45,469 bases of DNA, taken from Gemella haemolysans. Lineage in GTDB: Bacteria; Bacillota; Bacilli; Staphylococcales; Gemellaceae. Positions 7,584-17,091 of this stretch are shown piece by piece. The stretch covers positions 1,854-47,322 of the forward strand of contig NZ_KQ959995.1 of the NCBI RefSeq assembly GCF_001553035.1, read 5' to 3'. Within the stretch, counting starts at the first letter, position 1, and the number at the start of each line of letters is the position of its first letter. A program made the position numbers and the translations under genes. The notes below the pieces were generated by a model. That model had not been told where the DNA came from, made no database searches, and was given only the letters and a program-made list of their open reading frames with translations.

Positions 7584-8234
7584 GTGAGAAACTTTTTTAA
7601 TGCACTATTAGGTAAGAAAAATCCAGAGTTTTTTGAAGTGATAAAAGGAAGAAAATCAGTTAAGTATTTTGATACTGATGTTAAAATTAAACGTGAAGAA
7701 ATTATAGAGATGTTAGATGAGGCAAATATTGCTCCTTCATCTTGTAACCTGCAACCTTGGAGATATATTGTTGTAGATACTCCGGAAGGGAAAGAGAAGT
7801 TAGGTAGTGCTAACTACAATAAAATTCAAAATGATACTTCTGCTGCGATGATTATTGTACTAGGGGATTTAAACTACTATAATAAGTTTGATGAAATATA
7901 TGGTGAGGCTGTAGAAAAAGGTTATATGACTCAAGAAGTTAAAGATGGTTTTGAAAAAGGTATGGTTCCTCAATTAGAAAAAATCCCGGTTGATAAAAAT
8001 AGAGAAGGTATTTACTTTGATTGTGGATTATGGACGATGCAATTTACTAATATAGCTTACGCTAAAGGATATGACACTAACATTATTGGTGGATTTATGA
8101 GAGATAAAGTTGCCGAACTATTTGAGTTAGAGGAAAACTTAGTGCCTGTGATGTTAATTGCACTAGGTAAGAAAGAGAAAGATGGAAGACCATCTGTGAG
8201 AGTTGAAGCTGAAAAATTAGTAAGATTTGAATAA
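7584..8234 (+). CDS. Nitroreductase-family flavoprotein
   Basis: Predicted FMN-dependent NAD(P)H oxidoreductase of the nitroreductase superfamily; the natural substrate cannot be told from sequence. The family's FMN-binding N-terminal segment is clear: IKGRKSVKYFD and then APSSCNLQPWRYIVV. Towards the C-terminus YDTNIIGGF and LVPVMLIALGKK match the conserved strand and glycine-rich parts. The start is GTG at 7584 with AAGGAGAAG in front. Length 216 is usual. It has its own promoter and a terminator-like hairpin behind it, so it is probably monocistronic. Confidence 0.88.
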   Translation: MRNFFNALLGKKNPEFFEVIKGRKSVKYFDTDVKIKREEIIEMLDEANIAPSSCNLQPWRYIVVDTPEGKEKLGSANYNKIQNDTSAAMIIVLGDLNYYNKFDEIYGEAVEKGYMTQEVKDGFEKGMVPQLEKIPVDKNREGIYFDCGLWTMQFTNIAYAKGYDTNIIGGFMRDKVAELFELEENLVPVMLIALGKKEKDGRPSVRVEAEKLVRFE

Positions 8235-8275
8235 TATAATAGTACTTTTGCTATAATATCGAAAAATATAAAAAG

Positions 8276-8323
8276 GAGCAACTAGGGGAATTGAAGTTTC
8301 AGTTTCAAAGTTGCTCTTTATTT
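8276..8323 (+). terminator. Rho-independent terminator after the nitroreductase gene
   Basis: GAGCAACT (8276-8283) pairs with AGTTGCTC (8309-8316); the following TTTATTT supplies a T-rich tail. Confidence 0.65.
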
Positions 8324-8336
8324 CGTCCAAATAATT

Positions 8337-8364
8337 TTGAATTTTAGTAAATACATTATAAAAT
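8337..8364 (+). promoter_or_regulatory. Probable promoter of the HAD phosphatase gene
   Basis: TTGAAT (8337-8342) and TAAAAT (8359-8364) with 16-base spacing, about 40 bases upstream of the start codon. Confidence 0.45.
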
Positions 8365-8402
8365 AGTAAATATATGTTTAAATAGAAAAAAGGAGAAATA
8401 AA

Positions 8403-9068
8403 GTGGAAAAATTAGAGGCGGTAATATTTGATTTTGATGGAACGATAGTGGATACAGAAAAAGTTTACTATGAAAACATGCGCGACTTAACGGAAGAAGT
8501 ATTAGGTCAAAAATTAGATAAGATGGACTATATAAAAAATGTTTCGGGAACGAATGAAGAAACAAGTAAGAGATACTATAATGAAAGATATGGAATGTCT
8601 AGTGACGATTACGATAAGTTTGAAGCGGAGATTACTAAGCGTATTCTAGATAATTATCATAATGCACCTGTATTACCAGGTATTGCGGAACTTATGGAAT
8701 ATCTGTATAATAAAGGAATTAAGATGGCAGTCGCATCAAATGGGAAGAGAGTGCATATAGAAACTGGGCTACAAAGAAAAGGTTTTGAGAAATATATTTC
8801 TGTTATTGCAACAAAAGAGGAAGTAAGTAATCCAAAACCTGCTCCAGATATCTATTTGTTAGCTGCTGAGAAGTTAGGTGCGGATATAAGTAATTCTATA
8901 GCTATAGAGGATTCACGCCCAGGTGCCTTAGGAGCAGTAGCATCGGGAGCAACATTAATCTTACAAACAAATGATATTACAAAATATATGGACTTCTCAG
9001 GAGTGGATTATAAATATAAAGATGTAGATTTAGTTGAAACAGTTAAAGAAATTGTCGAGAATAAATAG
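8403..9068 (+). CDS. HAD-superfamily phosphatase, beta-phosphoglucomutase-like
   Basis: Cytoplasmic haloacid dehalogenase-like hydrolase of subfamily I with a small helical cap. Motif I is FDFDGT with nucleophile Asp10 and acid/base Asp12; motif II is Ser112-Asn113 in VASNGKR; motif III Lys is in SNPKPAPD (Lys145); motif IV is IEDSRPGALGA with Glu169-Asp170. The arrangement fits beta-phosphoglucomutase or sugar-phosphate phosphatases, but substrate specificity cannot be inferred. The start is GTG at 8403 behind AAAGGAGAAA. Length 221 is typical. Confidence 0.88.
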   Translation: MEKLEAVIFDFDGTIVDTEKVYYENMRDLTEEVLGQKLDKMDYIKNVSGTNEETSKRYYNERYGMSSDDYDKFEAEITKRILDNYHNAPVLPGIAELMEYLYNKGIKMAVASNGKRVHIETGLQRKGFEKYISVIATKEEVSNPKPAPDIYLLAAEKLGADISNSIAIEDSRPGALGAVASGATLILQTNDITKYMDFSGVDYKYKDVDLVETVKEIVENK

Positions 9069-9146
9069 TGTACAAAAATTATTCAGAAGAGTATAATAAA
9101 CTTATTAAGAGAAATCTTAAAATCAAATATACAAAGGGAGACTGTT

Positions 9147-9533
9147 ATGTATACGTCTAATTTAAAAATTAAAGAAGGTTTTACTTCATACGCAACGACA
9201 CCACTTGGTGGAGAATATAAAATGTTTATAGAAGAAAGTAAAGATGGTCCAATGGATCTATTTGCTACAGCATACAATGGATGTGTTAGTATGTGTGCAA
9301 AAGGATATTTCTTCAGAGCATACGAATTAGTAGACTTAGTTATTGAAACTGAATTAGTTGTTGACTATGATAATAGAAAAATTGTAGTTAACGTTCATGT
9401 GGATAGAACAGAGGAACAACTAGCGACAGGGGATAGACAAGGAGTTTTAGATAATATTAAACTTCGTTGTAAAGTATCTCATTTACTATCTTCTGATTTA
9501 GAAATTCAATACAATATTTTACCGTTAAAATAA
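9147..9533 (+). CDS. OsmC-family protein
   Basis: OsmC/Ohr-type proteins are small cytoplasmic thiol peroxidases acting on organic hydroperoxides, or relatives of unknown role. The 128-residue length and fold pattern fit: an N-terminal strand region, PMDLFATAYNGCVSMC with Cys46, and a second conserved Cys108 in LRCKVSHLLS. Both redox cysteines appear present, and Cys50 is an extra. ATG at 9147 is preceded by AAAGGGAGA. A possible promoter (TGTACA at 9069, TATAAT at 9092) lies just after the HAD gene, and a strong terminator follows. Confidence 0.8.
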   Translation: MYTSNLKIKEGFTSYATTPLGGEYKMFIEESKDGPMDLFATAYNGCVSMCAKGYFFRAYELVDLVIETELVVDYDNRKIVVNVHVDRTEEQLATGDRQGVLDNIKLRCKVSHLLSSDLEIQYNILPLK

Positions 9534-9545
9534 AATAAATAAACG

Positions 9546-9585
9546 AAAAACTTAGTGTCAAAAAACTCTAAGTTTTTTTATTTTT
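9546..9585 (+). terminator. Rho-independent terminator
   Basis: AAAAACTTAG (9546-9555) pairs with CTAAGTTTTT (9568-9577) and runs into a T tract. It isolates the ribosomal operon from upstream reading. Confidence 0.8.
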
Positions 9586-9702
9586 GGTGAAGAAAATAAA
9601 AAATTTCTTCTATATAATTATAGATTATTTTAGTAAGAGAAAAATGAATAAAAAATAGAAAACATATTCATAAATTTTTTTAAAATTTTTTCGTCAAAAC
9701 TC

Positions 9703-9731
9703 TTGCATTATATGCTTTAACCATGTATAAT
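9703..9731 (+). promoter_or_regulatory. Main promoter of the S10-spc-alpha operon
   Basis: TTGCAT (9703-9708) and perfect TATAAT (9726-9731) are 17 bases apart. AT-rich DNA with T and A runs precedes it and may act as an UP element. The start point would be near 9738. Confidence 0.85.
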
Positions 9732-9737
9732 AATAAA

Positions 9738-9878
9738 TGTTGGTCTTGCAAAAGACTTGCGTTGAAGCGAAAGGTTACTGACACGCCCGGCCGCTTTGCC
9801 ATGGCATGGCGTGCTGGAGAACTTTCGTGGAGAAGTCGCTACTAGATAGCGGCGAATAAATGTATAGGAGGAGAAATG
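9738..9878 (+). promoter_or_regulatory. Structured S10 operon leader RNA
   Basis: A leader of about 140 bases, far richer in G and C than its surroundings, with three visible stems: GTCTT/AAGAC (9743-9756); CACGCC/GGCGTG (9782-9787 with 9808-9813) enclosing GCCATGGC; and CGCTA/TAGCG (9837-9851). The composition and order resemble the conserved leader before rpsJ in other Bacilli, which suggests autogenous control, as known for the S10 operon of Escherichia coli through L4. Whether L4 is the regulator here is not known. The S10 ribosome site AGGAGG follows at 9866-9871. Confidence 0.65.
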
Positions 9879-10187
9879 ATGGCAAAACAAAAAATTCGTA
9901 TTCGTCTTAAAGGATATGATCACAGATTAGTAGATCAAAGTGCAGAGAAAATTGTTGAAACTGCAAAACGTTCTGGAGCAAAAGTTTCTGGACCAATTCC
10001 ATTACCAACGGAAAAAGCAGTATACACAATCTTACGTTCAGTTCACATTTACAAAGATAGCCGTGAACAATTCGAACAACGTACACACAAACGCCTAATC
10101 GATATTATTGAACCAACACAAAAAACAGTTGACGCTTTAATCAGCTTAAACTTACCATCAGGTGTTGACATCGAATTAAAATTATAA
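9879..10187 (+). CDS. rpsJ: 30S ribosomal protein S10
   Basis: S10 is part of the 30S head and also the NusE transcription elongation partner of NusB. The protein of 102 residues begins [20 protein letters not shown] and contains the typical [20 protein letters not shown] and [12 protein letters not shown] parts. ATG at 9879 is preferred to the adjoining ATG at 9876, because AGGAGG (9866-9871) then has a 7-base spacing and the protein starts as in other species. First gene of the operon, behind the leader RNA, and 19 bases before rplC. Confidence 0.97.
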   Translation: MAKQKIRIRLKGYDHRLVDQSAEKIVETAKRSGAKVSGPIPLPTEKAVYTILRSVHIYKDSREQFEQRTHKRLIDIIEPTQKTVDALISLNLPSGVDIELKL

Positions 10188-10206
10188 TTATAGGAGGTGA
10201 CTTTCG

Positions 10207-10869
10207 ATGACCAAAGGTATCTTAGGAAGAAAAGTAGGTATGACTCAAATCTTCGCTGAAAATGGAGAATTAATCCCAGTAACAGTAGTTGAAGCGAAAG
10301 GTAACGTCGTATTACAAAAGAAAACAGAAGAAGTTGAAGGATACAACGCAATCCAATTAGGATTCGACGATAAACGTCCTTACGATAAAGAACGTAAAGA
10401 CCGTTTAGTAAAAGTTGCGAACAAACCTGAACAAGGTCACGCAGATAAAGCTAACACTGCTCCAAAACGTTTCGTACGCGAAATCAGAGATGCAGAAGTT
10501 GCTAATTATGAAGTAGGTCAAGAAGTCCAAGTTGATATTTTTGCAGCAGGGGACTTAGTTGACGTAACAGGAGTAAGTAAAGGTAAAGGATTCCAAGGGG
10601 CAATCAAGCGTCATGGACAAAGCCGCGGACCAATGGCTCACGGTTCTCGTTACCACCGTCGTCCTGGGTCAATGGGACCTGTAGCACCTAACCGTGTATT
10701 CAAAGGTAAAGCATTACCAGGTCAAATGGGTGGAGTTACAGTTACTACTCAAAACTTAGAAATCGTAAGCGTAGATGTAGAAAATGGATTAATCCTAGTT
10801 AAAGGATGTATTCCAGGATCTAAGAAAAGCTTCGTAAAAATCCAATCAGCAGTTAAATCTGGTAAATAA
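10207..10869 (+). CDS. rplC: 50S ribosomal protein L3
   Basis: Early-assembling 23S rRNA-binding protein whose loop reaches the peptidyl transferase centre. The start [16 protein letters not shown] is diagnostic, and the central loop with [20 protein letters not shown] carries the residues that approach the catalytic centre. At 220 residues it is slightly longer than the roughly 209 of common homologues, with the extra length in the variable middle. The ribosome site TAGGAGGTGA overlaps the end of rpsJ. Second gene of the S10 operon. Confidence 0.97.
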   Translation: MTKGILGRKVGMTQIFAENGELIPVTVVEAKGNVVLQKKTEEVEGYNAIQLGFDDKRPYDKERKDRLVKVANKPEQGHADKANTAPKRFVREIRDAEVANYEVGQEVQVDIFAAGDLVDVTGVSKGKGFQGAIKRHGQSRGPMAHGSRYHRRPGSMGPVAPNRVFKGKALPGQMGGVTVTTQNLEIVSVDVENGLILVKGCIPGSKKSFVKIQSAVKSGK

Positions 10870-10901
10870 TCGGAAAATATACGGAAGGAGGAAATTAGAT
10901 A

Positions 10902-11525
10902 ATGCCACAATTAGATTTATTTAAACAAGACGGTACTAAAGTTGGTGCAGTTGAAGCTAATGAAGCAGTATTCGGAATCGAACCAAATCAACACGTTTTA
11001 TTCCAAGCTGTAACTTTACAAAGAGCATCACTTCGTCAAGGTACACACAAAACAAAAGGACGTTCTGAAGTTTCAGGTGGTGGTCGCAAACCATGGCGTC
11101 AAAAAGGAACAGGTCGTGCTCGTCAAGGATCTATCCGTTCACCACAATGGCGTGGAGGTGGAATTGTATTCGGACCTACACCACGTAGCTACAGCTTTAA
11201 AATGCCTCGTAAAATGCGTCGTTTAGCATTACGTTCTGCTTTATCTTCTAAAGTAGCAGCTAACGAAGTATTTGCATTAGAAAGTTTATCATTTGATACA
11301 ATTAAAACTAAAAACTTTAAAGAAATGTTATCAAACCTTAGCCTAGAGAAAAAAGTATTATTCGTAGTTACTGAACTAGAAGAAAATACTGTTTTATCAG
11401 GAAGAAATATTCCAGGAGTTGAATTCGTAGAAACAACTGGTCTTAACGTATTAGACATCTTAGGAAGCAACAAAGTTGTATTCACTAAAGATGCAGTAGA
11501 AAAAGTTGGGGAGGTATTAGCATAA
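10902..11525 (+). CDS. rplD: 50S ribosomal protein L4
   Basis: L4 binds 23S rRNA and its extended loop lines the exit tunnel near the macrolide site; the loop motif [14 protein letters not shown] followed by SPQWRGGG is intact. In Escherichia coli L4 also represses its own operon. Protein of 207 residues with AAGGAGGAAA upstream of ATG. The stop overlaps the rplW start by one base (TAATG), which implies translational coupling of L4 and L23. Confidence 0.97.
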   Translation: MPQLDLFKQDGTKVGAVEANEAVFGIEPNQHVLFQAVTLQRASLRQGTHKTKGRSEVSGGGRKPWRQKGTGRARQGSIRSPQWRGGGIVFGPTPRSYSFKMPRKMRRLALRSALSSKVAANEVFALESLSFDTIKTKNFKEMLSNLSLEKKVLFVVTELEENTVLSGRNIPGVEFVETTGLNVLDILGSNKVVFTKDAVEKVGEVLA

Positions 11526-11806
11526 TGGAAGCACGCGATATTATCAAACGCCCAGTACTAACTGAAAAAAGTTATTTATTAATGCAAGAAAATAAATACA
11601 CTTTCCTAGTAGACACACGCGCTCACAAAACTCAAATTAAACAAGCTATCGAAGAAATCTTCGGAGTTAAAGTTGAGAAAGTAAACGTAATGAACTACAA
11701 ACCAAAATTCCGTCGTGTTGGAAGATACGGTGGATACACTAACAAACGTAGAAAAGCAATCGTTAAGTTAGCAGAAGGACAAACAATCGAAGGATTATTC
11801 GCTTAA
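11525..11806 (+). CDS. rplW: 50S ribosomal protein L23
   Basis: Protein at the tunnel exit that forms the docking site for trigger factor and SRP. It begins [17 protein letters not shown], the conserved start of the family, and has the lysine- and arginine-rich [18 protein letters not shown] loop. Length 93 is normal. The start codon overlaps the rplD stop; GGGGAGG lies inside the end of rplD as ribosome site. Confidence 0.97.
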   Translation: MEARDIIKRPVLTEKSYLLMQENKYTFLVDTRAHKTQIKQAIEEIFGVKVEKVNVMNYKPKFRRVGRYGGYTNKRRKAIVKLAEGQTIEGLFA

Positions 11807-11841
11807 GAATAACAAATACCATTAAGGAGGAAAAATGACAA

Positions 11842-12672
11842 ATGGCAATTAAAGTATATAAAGCTATAACTAACGGTCGTCGTAACATGACATCATTAGA
11901 TTTCGCGGAAATTACAACTAACAAACCAGAAAAGTCATTATTAGCGCCGCTACCGAAAAAAGCGGGAAGAAATAACCAAGGTAAAATTACAGTTCGTCAC
12001 CACGGTGGAGGACACAAAAAACAATACCGTATTATTGACTTCAAGAGAAATAAAGACAACGTACCAGCAAAAGTTGCTACAATCGAGTACGATCCAAACC
12101 GTTCAGCGAACATCGCTCTATTACACTACGTAGATGGAGAAAAAAGATACATCATCGCTCCTAAAGAACTTAAAGTAGGACAAATCTTAGTATCTGGTGA
12201 AACTGCTGATATTAAAGTTGGTAATGCATTACCACTAGCAAACATCCCTGTAGGGACATTAATTCACAACATCGAACTTAAACCTGGTAAAGGTGGACAA
12301 TTAGTACGTTCTGCTGGAGCAAGTGCTCAAGTACTTGGTAAAGAAGGTAAATACGTATTAGTACGTCTTAAATCAGGAGAAGTAAGAATGATCTTAGCAA
12401 CTTGCCGTGCTACAATCGGTGAAGTTGGTAACGAACAACACGGACTAGTAAATATCGGTAAAGCCGGTAGAACTCGTTGGTTAGGTAAAAGACCAACTGT
12501 ACGTGGATCTGTTATGAACCCGAACGATCACCCACACGGTGGTGGTGAAGGACGTACTTCAATCGGACGTAAATCACCAATGTCACCATGGGGTAAACCT
12601 ACTCTTGGTAAGAAAACTCGTTCTAAAAAAGCTCGTTCAAACAAATTTATCGTACGTGCTAGAACTAAATAA
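11842..12672 (+). CDS. rplB: 50S ribosomal protein L2
   Basis: Largest and most conserved 50S core protein, needed for subunit joining and the peptidyl transferase centre. Of normal length (276) with the RNA-binding middle and the C-terminal [13 protein letters not shown] motif, whose histidine is important for activity. ATTAAGGAGGAAA precedes the ATG. It is followed by an unusually long 87-base spacer holding a stable hairpin before rpsS. Confidence 0.97.
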   Translation: MAIKVYKAITNGRRNMTSLDFAEITTNKPEKSLLAPLPKKAGRNNQGKITVRHHGGGHKKQYRIIDFKRNKDNVPAKVATIEYDPNRSANIALLHYVDGEKRYIIAPKELKVGQILVSGETADIKVGNALPLANIPVGTLIHNIELKPGKGGQLVRSAGASAQVLGKEGKYVLVRLKSGEVRMILATCRATIGEVGNEQHGLVNIGKAGRTRWLGKRPTVRGSVMNPNDHPHGGGEGRTSIGRKSPMSPWGKPTLGKKTRSKKARSNKFIVRARTK

Positions 12673-12684
12673 TAAAATTAAACA

Positions 12685-12726
12685 AAGGTCAGTTGGTGAG
12701 GAGCAAGTGCTCTTTACCAAAACCTT
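12685..12726 (+). promoter_or_regulatory. Conserved-looking hairpin in the rplB-rpsS spacer
   Basis: Three coaxial stems fold into one long hairpin: AAGGT/ACCTT (12685-12689 with 12722-12726), TTGGT/ACCAA (12693-12697 with 12716-12720) and GAGC/GCTC (12701-12704 with 12709-12712) with a four-base AAGT loop. There is no T run, so it is not a classical terminator. It may be an RNA processing site, an mRNA stabiliser or a protein-binding site. Confidence 0.55.
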
Positions 12727-12759
12727 AAGTATGCAAAGTATCGGAAAGGAGATAACACA

Positions 12760-13038
12760 ATGGCTCGTAGTTTAAAAAAAGGACCATTCGCTGATCACCA
12801 CTTATTAGCAAAAGTTGAAAAAATGAACGAACAAGAAAAGAAACAAGTAATTAAAACTTGGTCTCGTCGTTCAACAATCTTCCCAACATTCATAGGACTT
12901 ACTTTTGCAGTATATGACGGAAGAAAACATGTACCTGTATATGTGACTGAAGATATGGTAGGACACAAATTAGGTGAATTTGCACCAACAAGAACTTACA
13001 AAGGTCACGTAGCAGACGACAGAAAAACAAGAAGATAA
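12760..13038 (+). CDS. rpsS: 30S ribosomal protein S19
   Basis: 30S head protein that contacts S13 and the A-site finger of 23S rRNA. The sequence [16 protein letters not shown] and the [21 protein letters not shown] stretch are typical. 92 residues. The ribosome site is GGAAAGGAGAT, after the long spacer with a hairpin. Confidence 0.97.
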   Translation: MARSLKKGPFADHHLLAKVEKMNEQEKKQVIKTWSRRSTIFPTFIGLTFAVYDGRKHVPVYVTEDMVGHKLGEFAPTRTYKGHVADDRKTRR

Positions 13039-13071
13039 TTTAGAAATTAGTAAAATCAAGGAGGCACATTC

Positions 13072-13407
13072 ATGGAGTCAAAAGCAATGGCTAAGACAGT
13101 CCGCATTGCTCCTCGTAAAGTAAGACTAGTATTAGACTTAGTACGTGGAAAAAAAGTGGGCGAAGCATTAGGAATTTTAGAATTCACAACTAAATCAGCT
13201 TCTTTACCAGTAGCTAAAGTAATTAAATCAGCTGCTGCTAACGCTGAACACAACTATGGAATGAATGTAGAAGACTTAGTAGTATCACAAGCATTTGCAA
13301 ATGAAGGACCAACTCTTAAAAGATTCCGTCCAAGAGCAAAAGGTGCTGCAAGTTCAATCAACAAAAGAACAAGTCACATCACTATCGTTTTAAGTGATAA
13401 CAAATAA
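13072..13407 (+). CDS. rplV: 50S ribosomal protein L22
   Basis: L22 lines the exit tunnel opposite L4; its beta-hairpin ([20 protein letters not shown], near the C-terminus) is intact, so the tunnel constriction should be normal. 111 residues, start ATG at 13072 behind AAGGAGG; a second in-frame ATG at 13087 could give a protein five residues shorter. Expressed as part of the S10 operon. Confidence 0.97.
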   Translation: MESKAMAKTVRIAPRKVRLVLDLVRGKKVGEALGILEFTTKSASLPVAKVIKSAAANAEHNYGMNVEDLVVSQAFANEGPTLKRFRPRAKGAASSINKRTSHITIVLSDNK

Positions 13408-13458
13408 TAAAAATTAAGAAATTATAAAAGCTAAACTAGTTAAAGGAGGCTACAAACT

Positions 13459-14112
13459 GTGGGTCAAAAAGTACATCCAATAGGCTTACGTGTTGGAGTT
13501 ATTCGTGATTGGGATTCAAAATGGTATGCGGAAAAAGATTTCGCTGCTAACTTACACGAAGATTTCAAAATCCGTGAGTTCATCAGTAAACAATTAAAAG
13601 ACGCTTCAGTTTCTAAAGTAGAAATTGAAAGATTTGATAAGAAAGTAAACATTTCAGTACACACTGGTAAACCAGGTATGGTTATCGGTAAAGGTGGTTC
13701 TGAAATCGATAAATTAAGATTAGAATTAAACAAATTAACTGGAAAAAGAGTACACATTAATGTAGTTGAAATCAAAAAAGTTGATATCGACGCTAAATTA
13801 GTAGCTGAAAACATTGCTCGTCAATTAGAAGCTCGTGTATCATTCCGTCGTGCTCAAAAACAAGCTATCCAAAGAGCTATGAGAGCAGGAGCTAAAGGAA
13901 TTAAAACTCAAGTATCAGGACGTCTTGGTGGAGCAGATATCGCTCGTGCAGAACACTACTCAGAAGGTTCAGTGCCACTACACACATTAAGAGCAGACAT
14001 CGACTACGCTCACGAAGAAGCAGATACTACATATGGTAAACTTGGAGTTAAAGTTTGGATTAACCGTGGTGAAGTATTACCAACTAGAAAATCTGAAAAA
14101 GGAGGTAACTAA
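13459..14112 (+). CDS. rpsC: 30S ribosomal protein S3
   Basis: 30S head protein at the mRNA entry tunnel with helicase activity. It has the N-terminal [20 protein letters not shown], a KH RNA-binding loop [12 protein letters not shown] and the C-terminal Arg-rich end. The start codon is GTG at 13459, with AAAGGAGGC upstream. 217 residues, normal. It is 3 bases from rplP. Confidence 0.97.
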   Translation: MGQKVHPIGLRVGVIRDWDSKWYAEKDFAANLHEDFKIREFISKQLKDASVSKVEIERFDKKVNISVHTGKPGMVIGKGGSEIDKLRLELNKLTGKRVHINVVEIKKVDIDAKLVAENIARQLEARVSFRRAQKQAIQRAMRAGAKGIKTQVSGRLGGADIARAEHYSEGSVPLHTLRADIDYAHEEADTTYGKLGVKVWINRGEVLPTRKSEKGGN

Positions 14113-14115
14113 TTT

Positions 14116-14541
14116 ATGTTAATGCCTAAACGTGTTAAATATCGTCGTCAACACAGACAATCAACAAAAGGTAAATCTAAAGGCGGAAACGTAGTAGATT
14201 TCGGTGAATTTGGATTACAAGCTACTACTGCAGCAAGAGTTACTTCTCGTCAAATAGAAGCTGCTCGTATAGCGATGACTCGTTATATGAAACGTGGTGG
14301 TAAAGTTTGGATTAAAATCTTCCCTCACATGCCTTACACTAAAAAACCATTAGAAGTACGTATGGGATCTGGTAAAGGTGCAGTAGAAGGATGGGTTGCA
14401 ATCGTTAAACCAGGTAGAGTGATGTTCGAAGTTGCTGGAGTAAGTGAAGAAGTTGCACGTGAAGCTCTAAGACTTGCATCTCACAAGTTACCTGTTAAAT
14501 GTAAATTTGTAAAACGTGAAGAAACAGGTGGTGAAGCATAA
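14116..14541 (+). CDS. rplP: 50S ribosomal protein L16
   Basis: Late-assembling protein next to the A-site tRNA elbow. It begins [20 protein letters not shown], as in Bacilli, and keeps the [16 protein letters not shown] loop. 141 residues. The ribosome site GGAGG lies in the last codons of rpsC. Its stop overlaps the rpmC start by one base (TAATG). Confidence 0.97.
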   Translation: MLMPKRVKYRRQHRQSTKGKSKGGNVVDFGEFGLQATTAARVTSRQIEAARIAMTRYMKRGGKVWIKIFPHMPYTKKPLEVRMGSGKGAVEGWVAIVKPGRVMFEVAGVSEEVAREALRLASHKLPVKCKFVKREETGGEA

Positions 14542-14750
14542 TGAAAACAAATGAATTCAAATCAATGATTAGAGAATTAACTTCACAAGAGTTAGAAACA
14601 AAAATCAAAGAATTAAAAGAAGAGCTTTTCAACTTACGCTTCCAATTGGCAACTGGTCAATTAGAAAATACAGCTCGTATTAGTCAAGTTAGAAAATCAA
14701 TCGCTCGTATGAAAACTGTTATTCGCGAAAGAGAATTAGCGAATAAATAA
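14541..14750 (+). CDS. rpmC: 50S ribosomal protein L29
   Basis: Small two-helix protein near the tunnel exit, next to L23. 69 residues with the characteristic [20 protein letters not shown] segment. Translation is likely coupled to rplP through the TAATG overlap; 14 bases separate it from rpsQ. Confidence 0.96.
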   Translation: MKTNEFKSMIRELTSQELETKIKELKEELFNLRFQLATGQLENTARISQVRKSIARMKTVIRERELANK

Positions 14751-14764
14751 TATAGGAGGCAAAC

Positions 14765-15028
14765 ATGACTGAGAGAAATGATAGAAAAGTTTACGTTGGA
14801 AAAGTAGTTTCTGATAAAATGGACAAAACAATCACAGTTTTAGTAGAAACTTACAAAAAACACCCTCTATACGGTAAACGTGTAAAATATTCTAAAAAAT
14901 TCAAAGCACATGATGAAAACAATGTTGCTAAATTAAATGATATCGTTAAAATAATGGAAACTCGTCCATTATCTGCAACTAAAAACTTCCGTTTAGTAGA
15001 AGTAGTAGAAGAAGCAGTTATAATCTAA
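14765..15028 (+). CDS. rpsQ: 30S ribosomal protein S17
   Basis: Primary 16S rRNA-binding protein with an OB fold. The motif [19 protein letters not shown] and the loop [20 protein letters not shown] identify it. 87 residues, preceded by ATAGGAGGC. Confidence 0.97.
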   Translation: MTERNDRKVYVGKVVSDKMDKTITVLVETYKKHPLYGKRVKYSKKFKAHDENNVAKLNDIVKIMETRPLSATKNFRLVEVVEEAVII

Positions 15029-15049
15029 TAAAACTAGGATAAACCCTAA

Positions 15050-15436
<387 letters not shown>

Positions 15437-15472
15437 TATAAAAAGTACAGTAAAGAAGGAGGTTAACAAGAA

Positions 15473-15778
15473 ATGTTCATTAAAAAAGGTGATAAAGTTG
15501 TAGTAATTACTGGTAAAGACAAAGGTAAAGTTGGTACAGTAATCGAAGCTCAACCTAAAAAAGATCGTGTTGTTGTAGAAGGTGTTAACATCATTAAAAA
15601 ACACGTTAAGAATTCTCAAGATGCACCTCAAGGTGGAATCGTTGAAAAAGAAGCAGCAATTCACGTATCAAACGTAATGTTACAAGATCCTGAAACTGGT
15701 AAAGCGACAAGAGTACGTTTCGAAACAAAAGATGGTAAGAAAGTACGTATCGCAGTAAAATCAGGAAAAGAAATATAA
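15473..15778 (+). CDS. rplX: 50S ribosomal protein L24
   Basis: Assembly-initiating protein near the tunnel exit. The KOW motif [15 protein letters not shown] is at the N-terminus. 101 residues with AGAAGGAGG upstream. It lies between rplN and rplE with 36- and 31-base spacers. Confidence 0.97.
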   Translation: MFIKKGDKVVVITGKDKGKVGTVIEAQPKKDRVVVEGVNIIKKHVKNSQDAPQGGIVEKEAAIHVSNVMLQDPETGKATRVRFETKDGKKVRIAVKSGKEI

Positions 15779-15809
15779 TAATAGTTGAAGAAAGGAGGCA
15801 CTATTTTAG

Positions 15810-16349
15810 ATGGCTCGTTTAGAAGATAAATTTAAATCTGAGATAACAAAAGAATTAATGACAAAATTTGAGTACAGCAGTGTAATGCAAGTACCAAAAA
15901 TTGAAAAAATCGTAATTAACATGGGTGTAGGTGATGCAGTGCAAAACTCTAAAGCCCTAGACAACGCAGTAGCAGAATTAGCTTTAATTTCTGGTCAAAA
16001 ACCATTAGTAACAAGAGCTAAAAAATCAATCGCTACTTACAGACTTCGTGAAGGTATGCCTATCGGGGCTAAAGTTACTTTACGTGGAGAAAGAATGTAT
16101 GAATTCTTCGACAAATTAGTAACTGTAGCACTTCCACGTGTACGTGACTTCCACGGTGTTTCTAAAAAAGCATTCGATGGTCGTGGTAACTACACACTAG
16201 GTGTTAAAGAACAATTAATTTTCCCTGAAATTGATTACGATAAAGTAAGTAAAGTACGTGGTATGGACATCGTTATAGTAACAACAGCTAACACAGATGA
16301 AGAAGCTCGTGAGTTATTAACACAATGTGGAATGCCATTCGCAAAATAA
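15810..16349 (+). CDS. rplE: 50S ribosomal protein L5
   Basis: Binds 5S rRNA in the central protuberance. Conserved [13 protein letters not shown] near residue 30 and the [21 protein letters not shown] and FPEIDYDKV regions are seen. 179 residues, preceded by GAAAGGAGGC. Followed 21 bases later by rpsN. Confidence 0.97.
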   Translation: MARLEDKFKSEITKELMTKFEYSSVMQVPKIEKIVINMGVGDAVQNSKALDNAVAELALISGQKPLVTRAKKSIATYRLREGMPIGAKVTLRGERMYEFFDKLVTVALPRVRDFHGVSKKAFDGRGNYTLGVKEQLIFPEIDYDKVSKVRGMDIVIVTTANTDEEARELLTQCGMPFAK

Positions 16350-16370
16350 GAAAGGTGAGGTAAAAGACAC

Positions 16371-16640
16371 ATGGCTAAAAAAGCAATGGTAGAGCGTGAA
16401 TTAAAACGCCAAAAATTAGTTGACAAGTATGCAGCTAAAAGAGCGGAATTAAAAGCTAAAGGTGATTACATCGGACTTAGCAAACTTCCAAAAAACTCAG
16501 CTCCAGCTCGTTTACACAATCGTTGTAGCATAACTGGACGTCCTCACGGATACATTGGAAAATTTGGAATCAGCCGTATTAAATTCCGTGAATTAGCTTA
16601 CAAAGGACAAATTCCTGGAGTTAAAAAAGCAAGTTGGTAA
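16371..16640 (+). CDS. rpsN: 30S ribosomal protein S14, long zinc-independent type
   Basis: S14 sits in the 30S head. This copy has 89 residues and begins [20 protein letters not shown]. In the region where the short form has two Cys-x2-Cys pairs it has only [17 protein letters not shown] with one cysteine, so it should not bind zinc. In Bacillus subtilis the operon copy is the short zinc form and the long form lies elsewhere under zinc control, so the operon position of the long form is noteworthy. GAAAGGTGAGG precedes the start. Confidence 0.96.
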   Translation: MAKKAMVERELKRQKLVDKYAAKRAELKAKGDYIGLSKLPKNSAPARLHNRCSITGRPHGYIGKFGISRIKFRELAYKGQIPGVKKASW

Positions 16641-16672
16641 TATATTAGTAGAAGAAAGGAGGATTTATCCTA

Positions 16673-17068
16673 ATGACAATGACAGATCCTATCGCAGATA
16701 TGCTAACACGTATTCGTAACGCTAACATGGTTAAACACGAAACATTAGAATTACCTGCGTCAAATATTAAAAAGCAAATTGCAGAAATCTTAAAACAAGA
16801 AGGTTTCATTAAAGATGTAGAATACATCGAAGATAACAAACAAGGAAAACTTAAACTTACTCTTAAATACTCAAAAGGTGAAAGAGTAATTAAAGGTATT
16901 AAAAGAATTTCAAAACCTGGTTTACGTGTATACGCTAAAGCAGATGAACTGCCAAGAGTATTAAACGGACTAGGAATAGCAATCGTATCAACTTCAACTG
17001 GAGTTGTAACTGATAAAGTTGCTCGTAAAAATAACACAGGTGGAGAAGTATTAGCTTACATCTGGTAA
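16673..17068 (+). CDS. rpsH: 30S ribosomal protein S8
   Basis: Primary 16S rRNA binder; in Escherichia coli also the repressor of the spc operon. The start [18 protein letters not shown] and C-terminal [20 protein letters not shown] are typical. 131 residues; AAGGAGG lies before ATG 16673, and a second ATG at 16679 is the start used in many homologues. Both are possible; the first has a spacing close to normal. Confidence 0.96.
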   Translation: MTMTDPIADMLTRIRNANMVKHETLELPASNIKKQIAEILKQEGFIKDVEYIEDNKQGKLKLTLKYSKGERVIKGIKRISKPGLRVYAKADELPRVLNGLGIAIVSTSTGVVTDKVARKNNTGGEVLAYIW

Positions 17069-17091
17069 TATTATAAGGAGGTGCCAATTAA

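Noticed and set aside
10049-10351. Minus-strand open frame across rpsJ and rplC
   Set aside because: Both plus-strand genes are certain and fully explain the region.
12539-12775. 78-codon frame overlapping the rplB end and the rpsS start
   Set aside because: Its sequence is an out-of-frame reading of rplB and the structured spacer; no ribosome site.
13464-13814. Minus-strand open frame of 116 codons in rpsC
   Set aside because: Shadow of the S3 gene caused by biased codon use in highly expressed genes.
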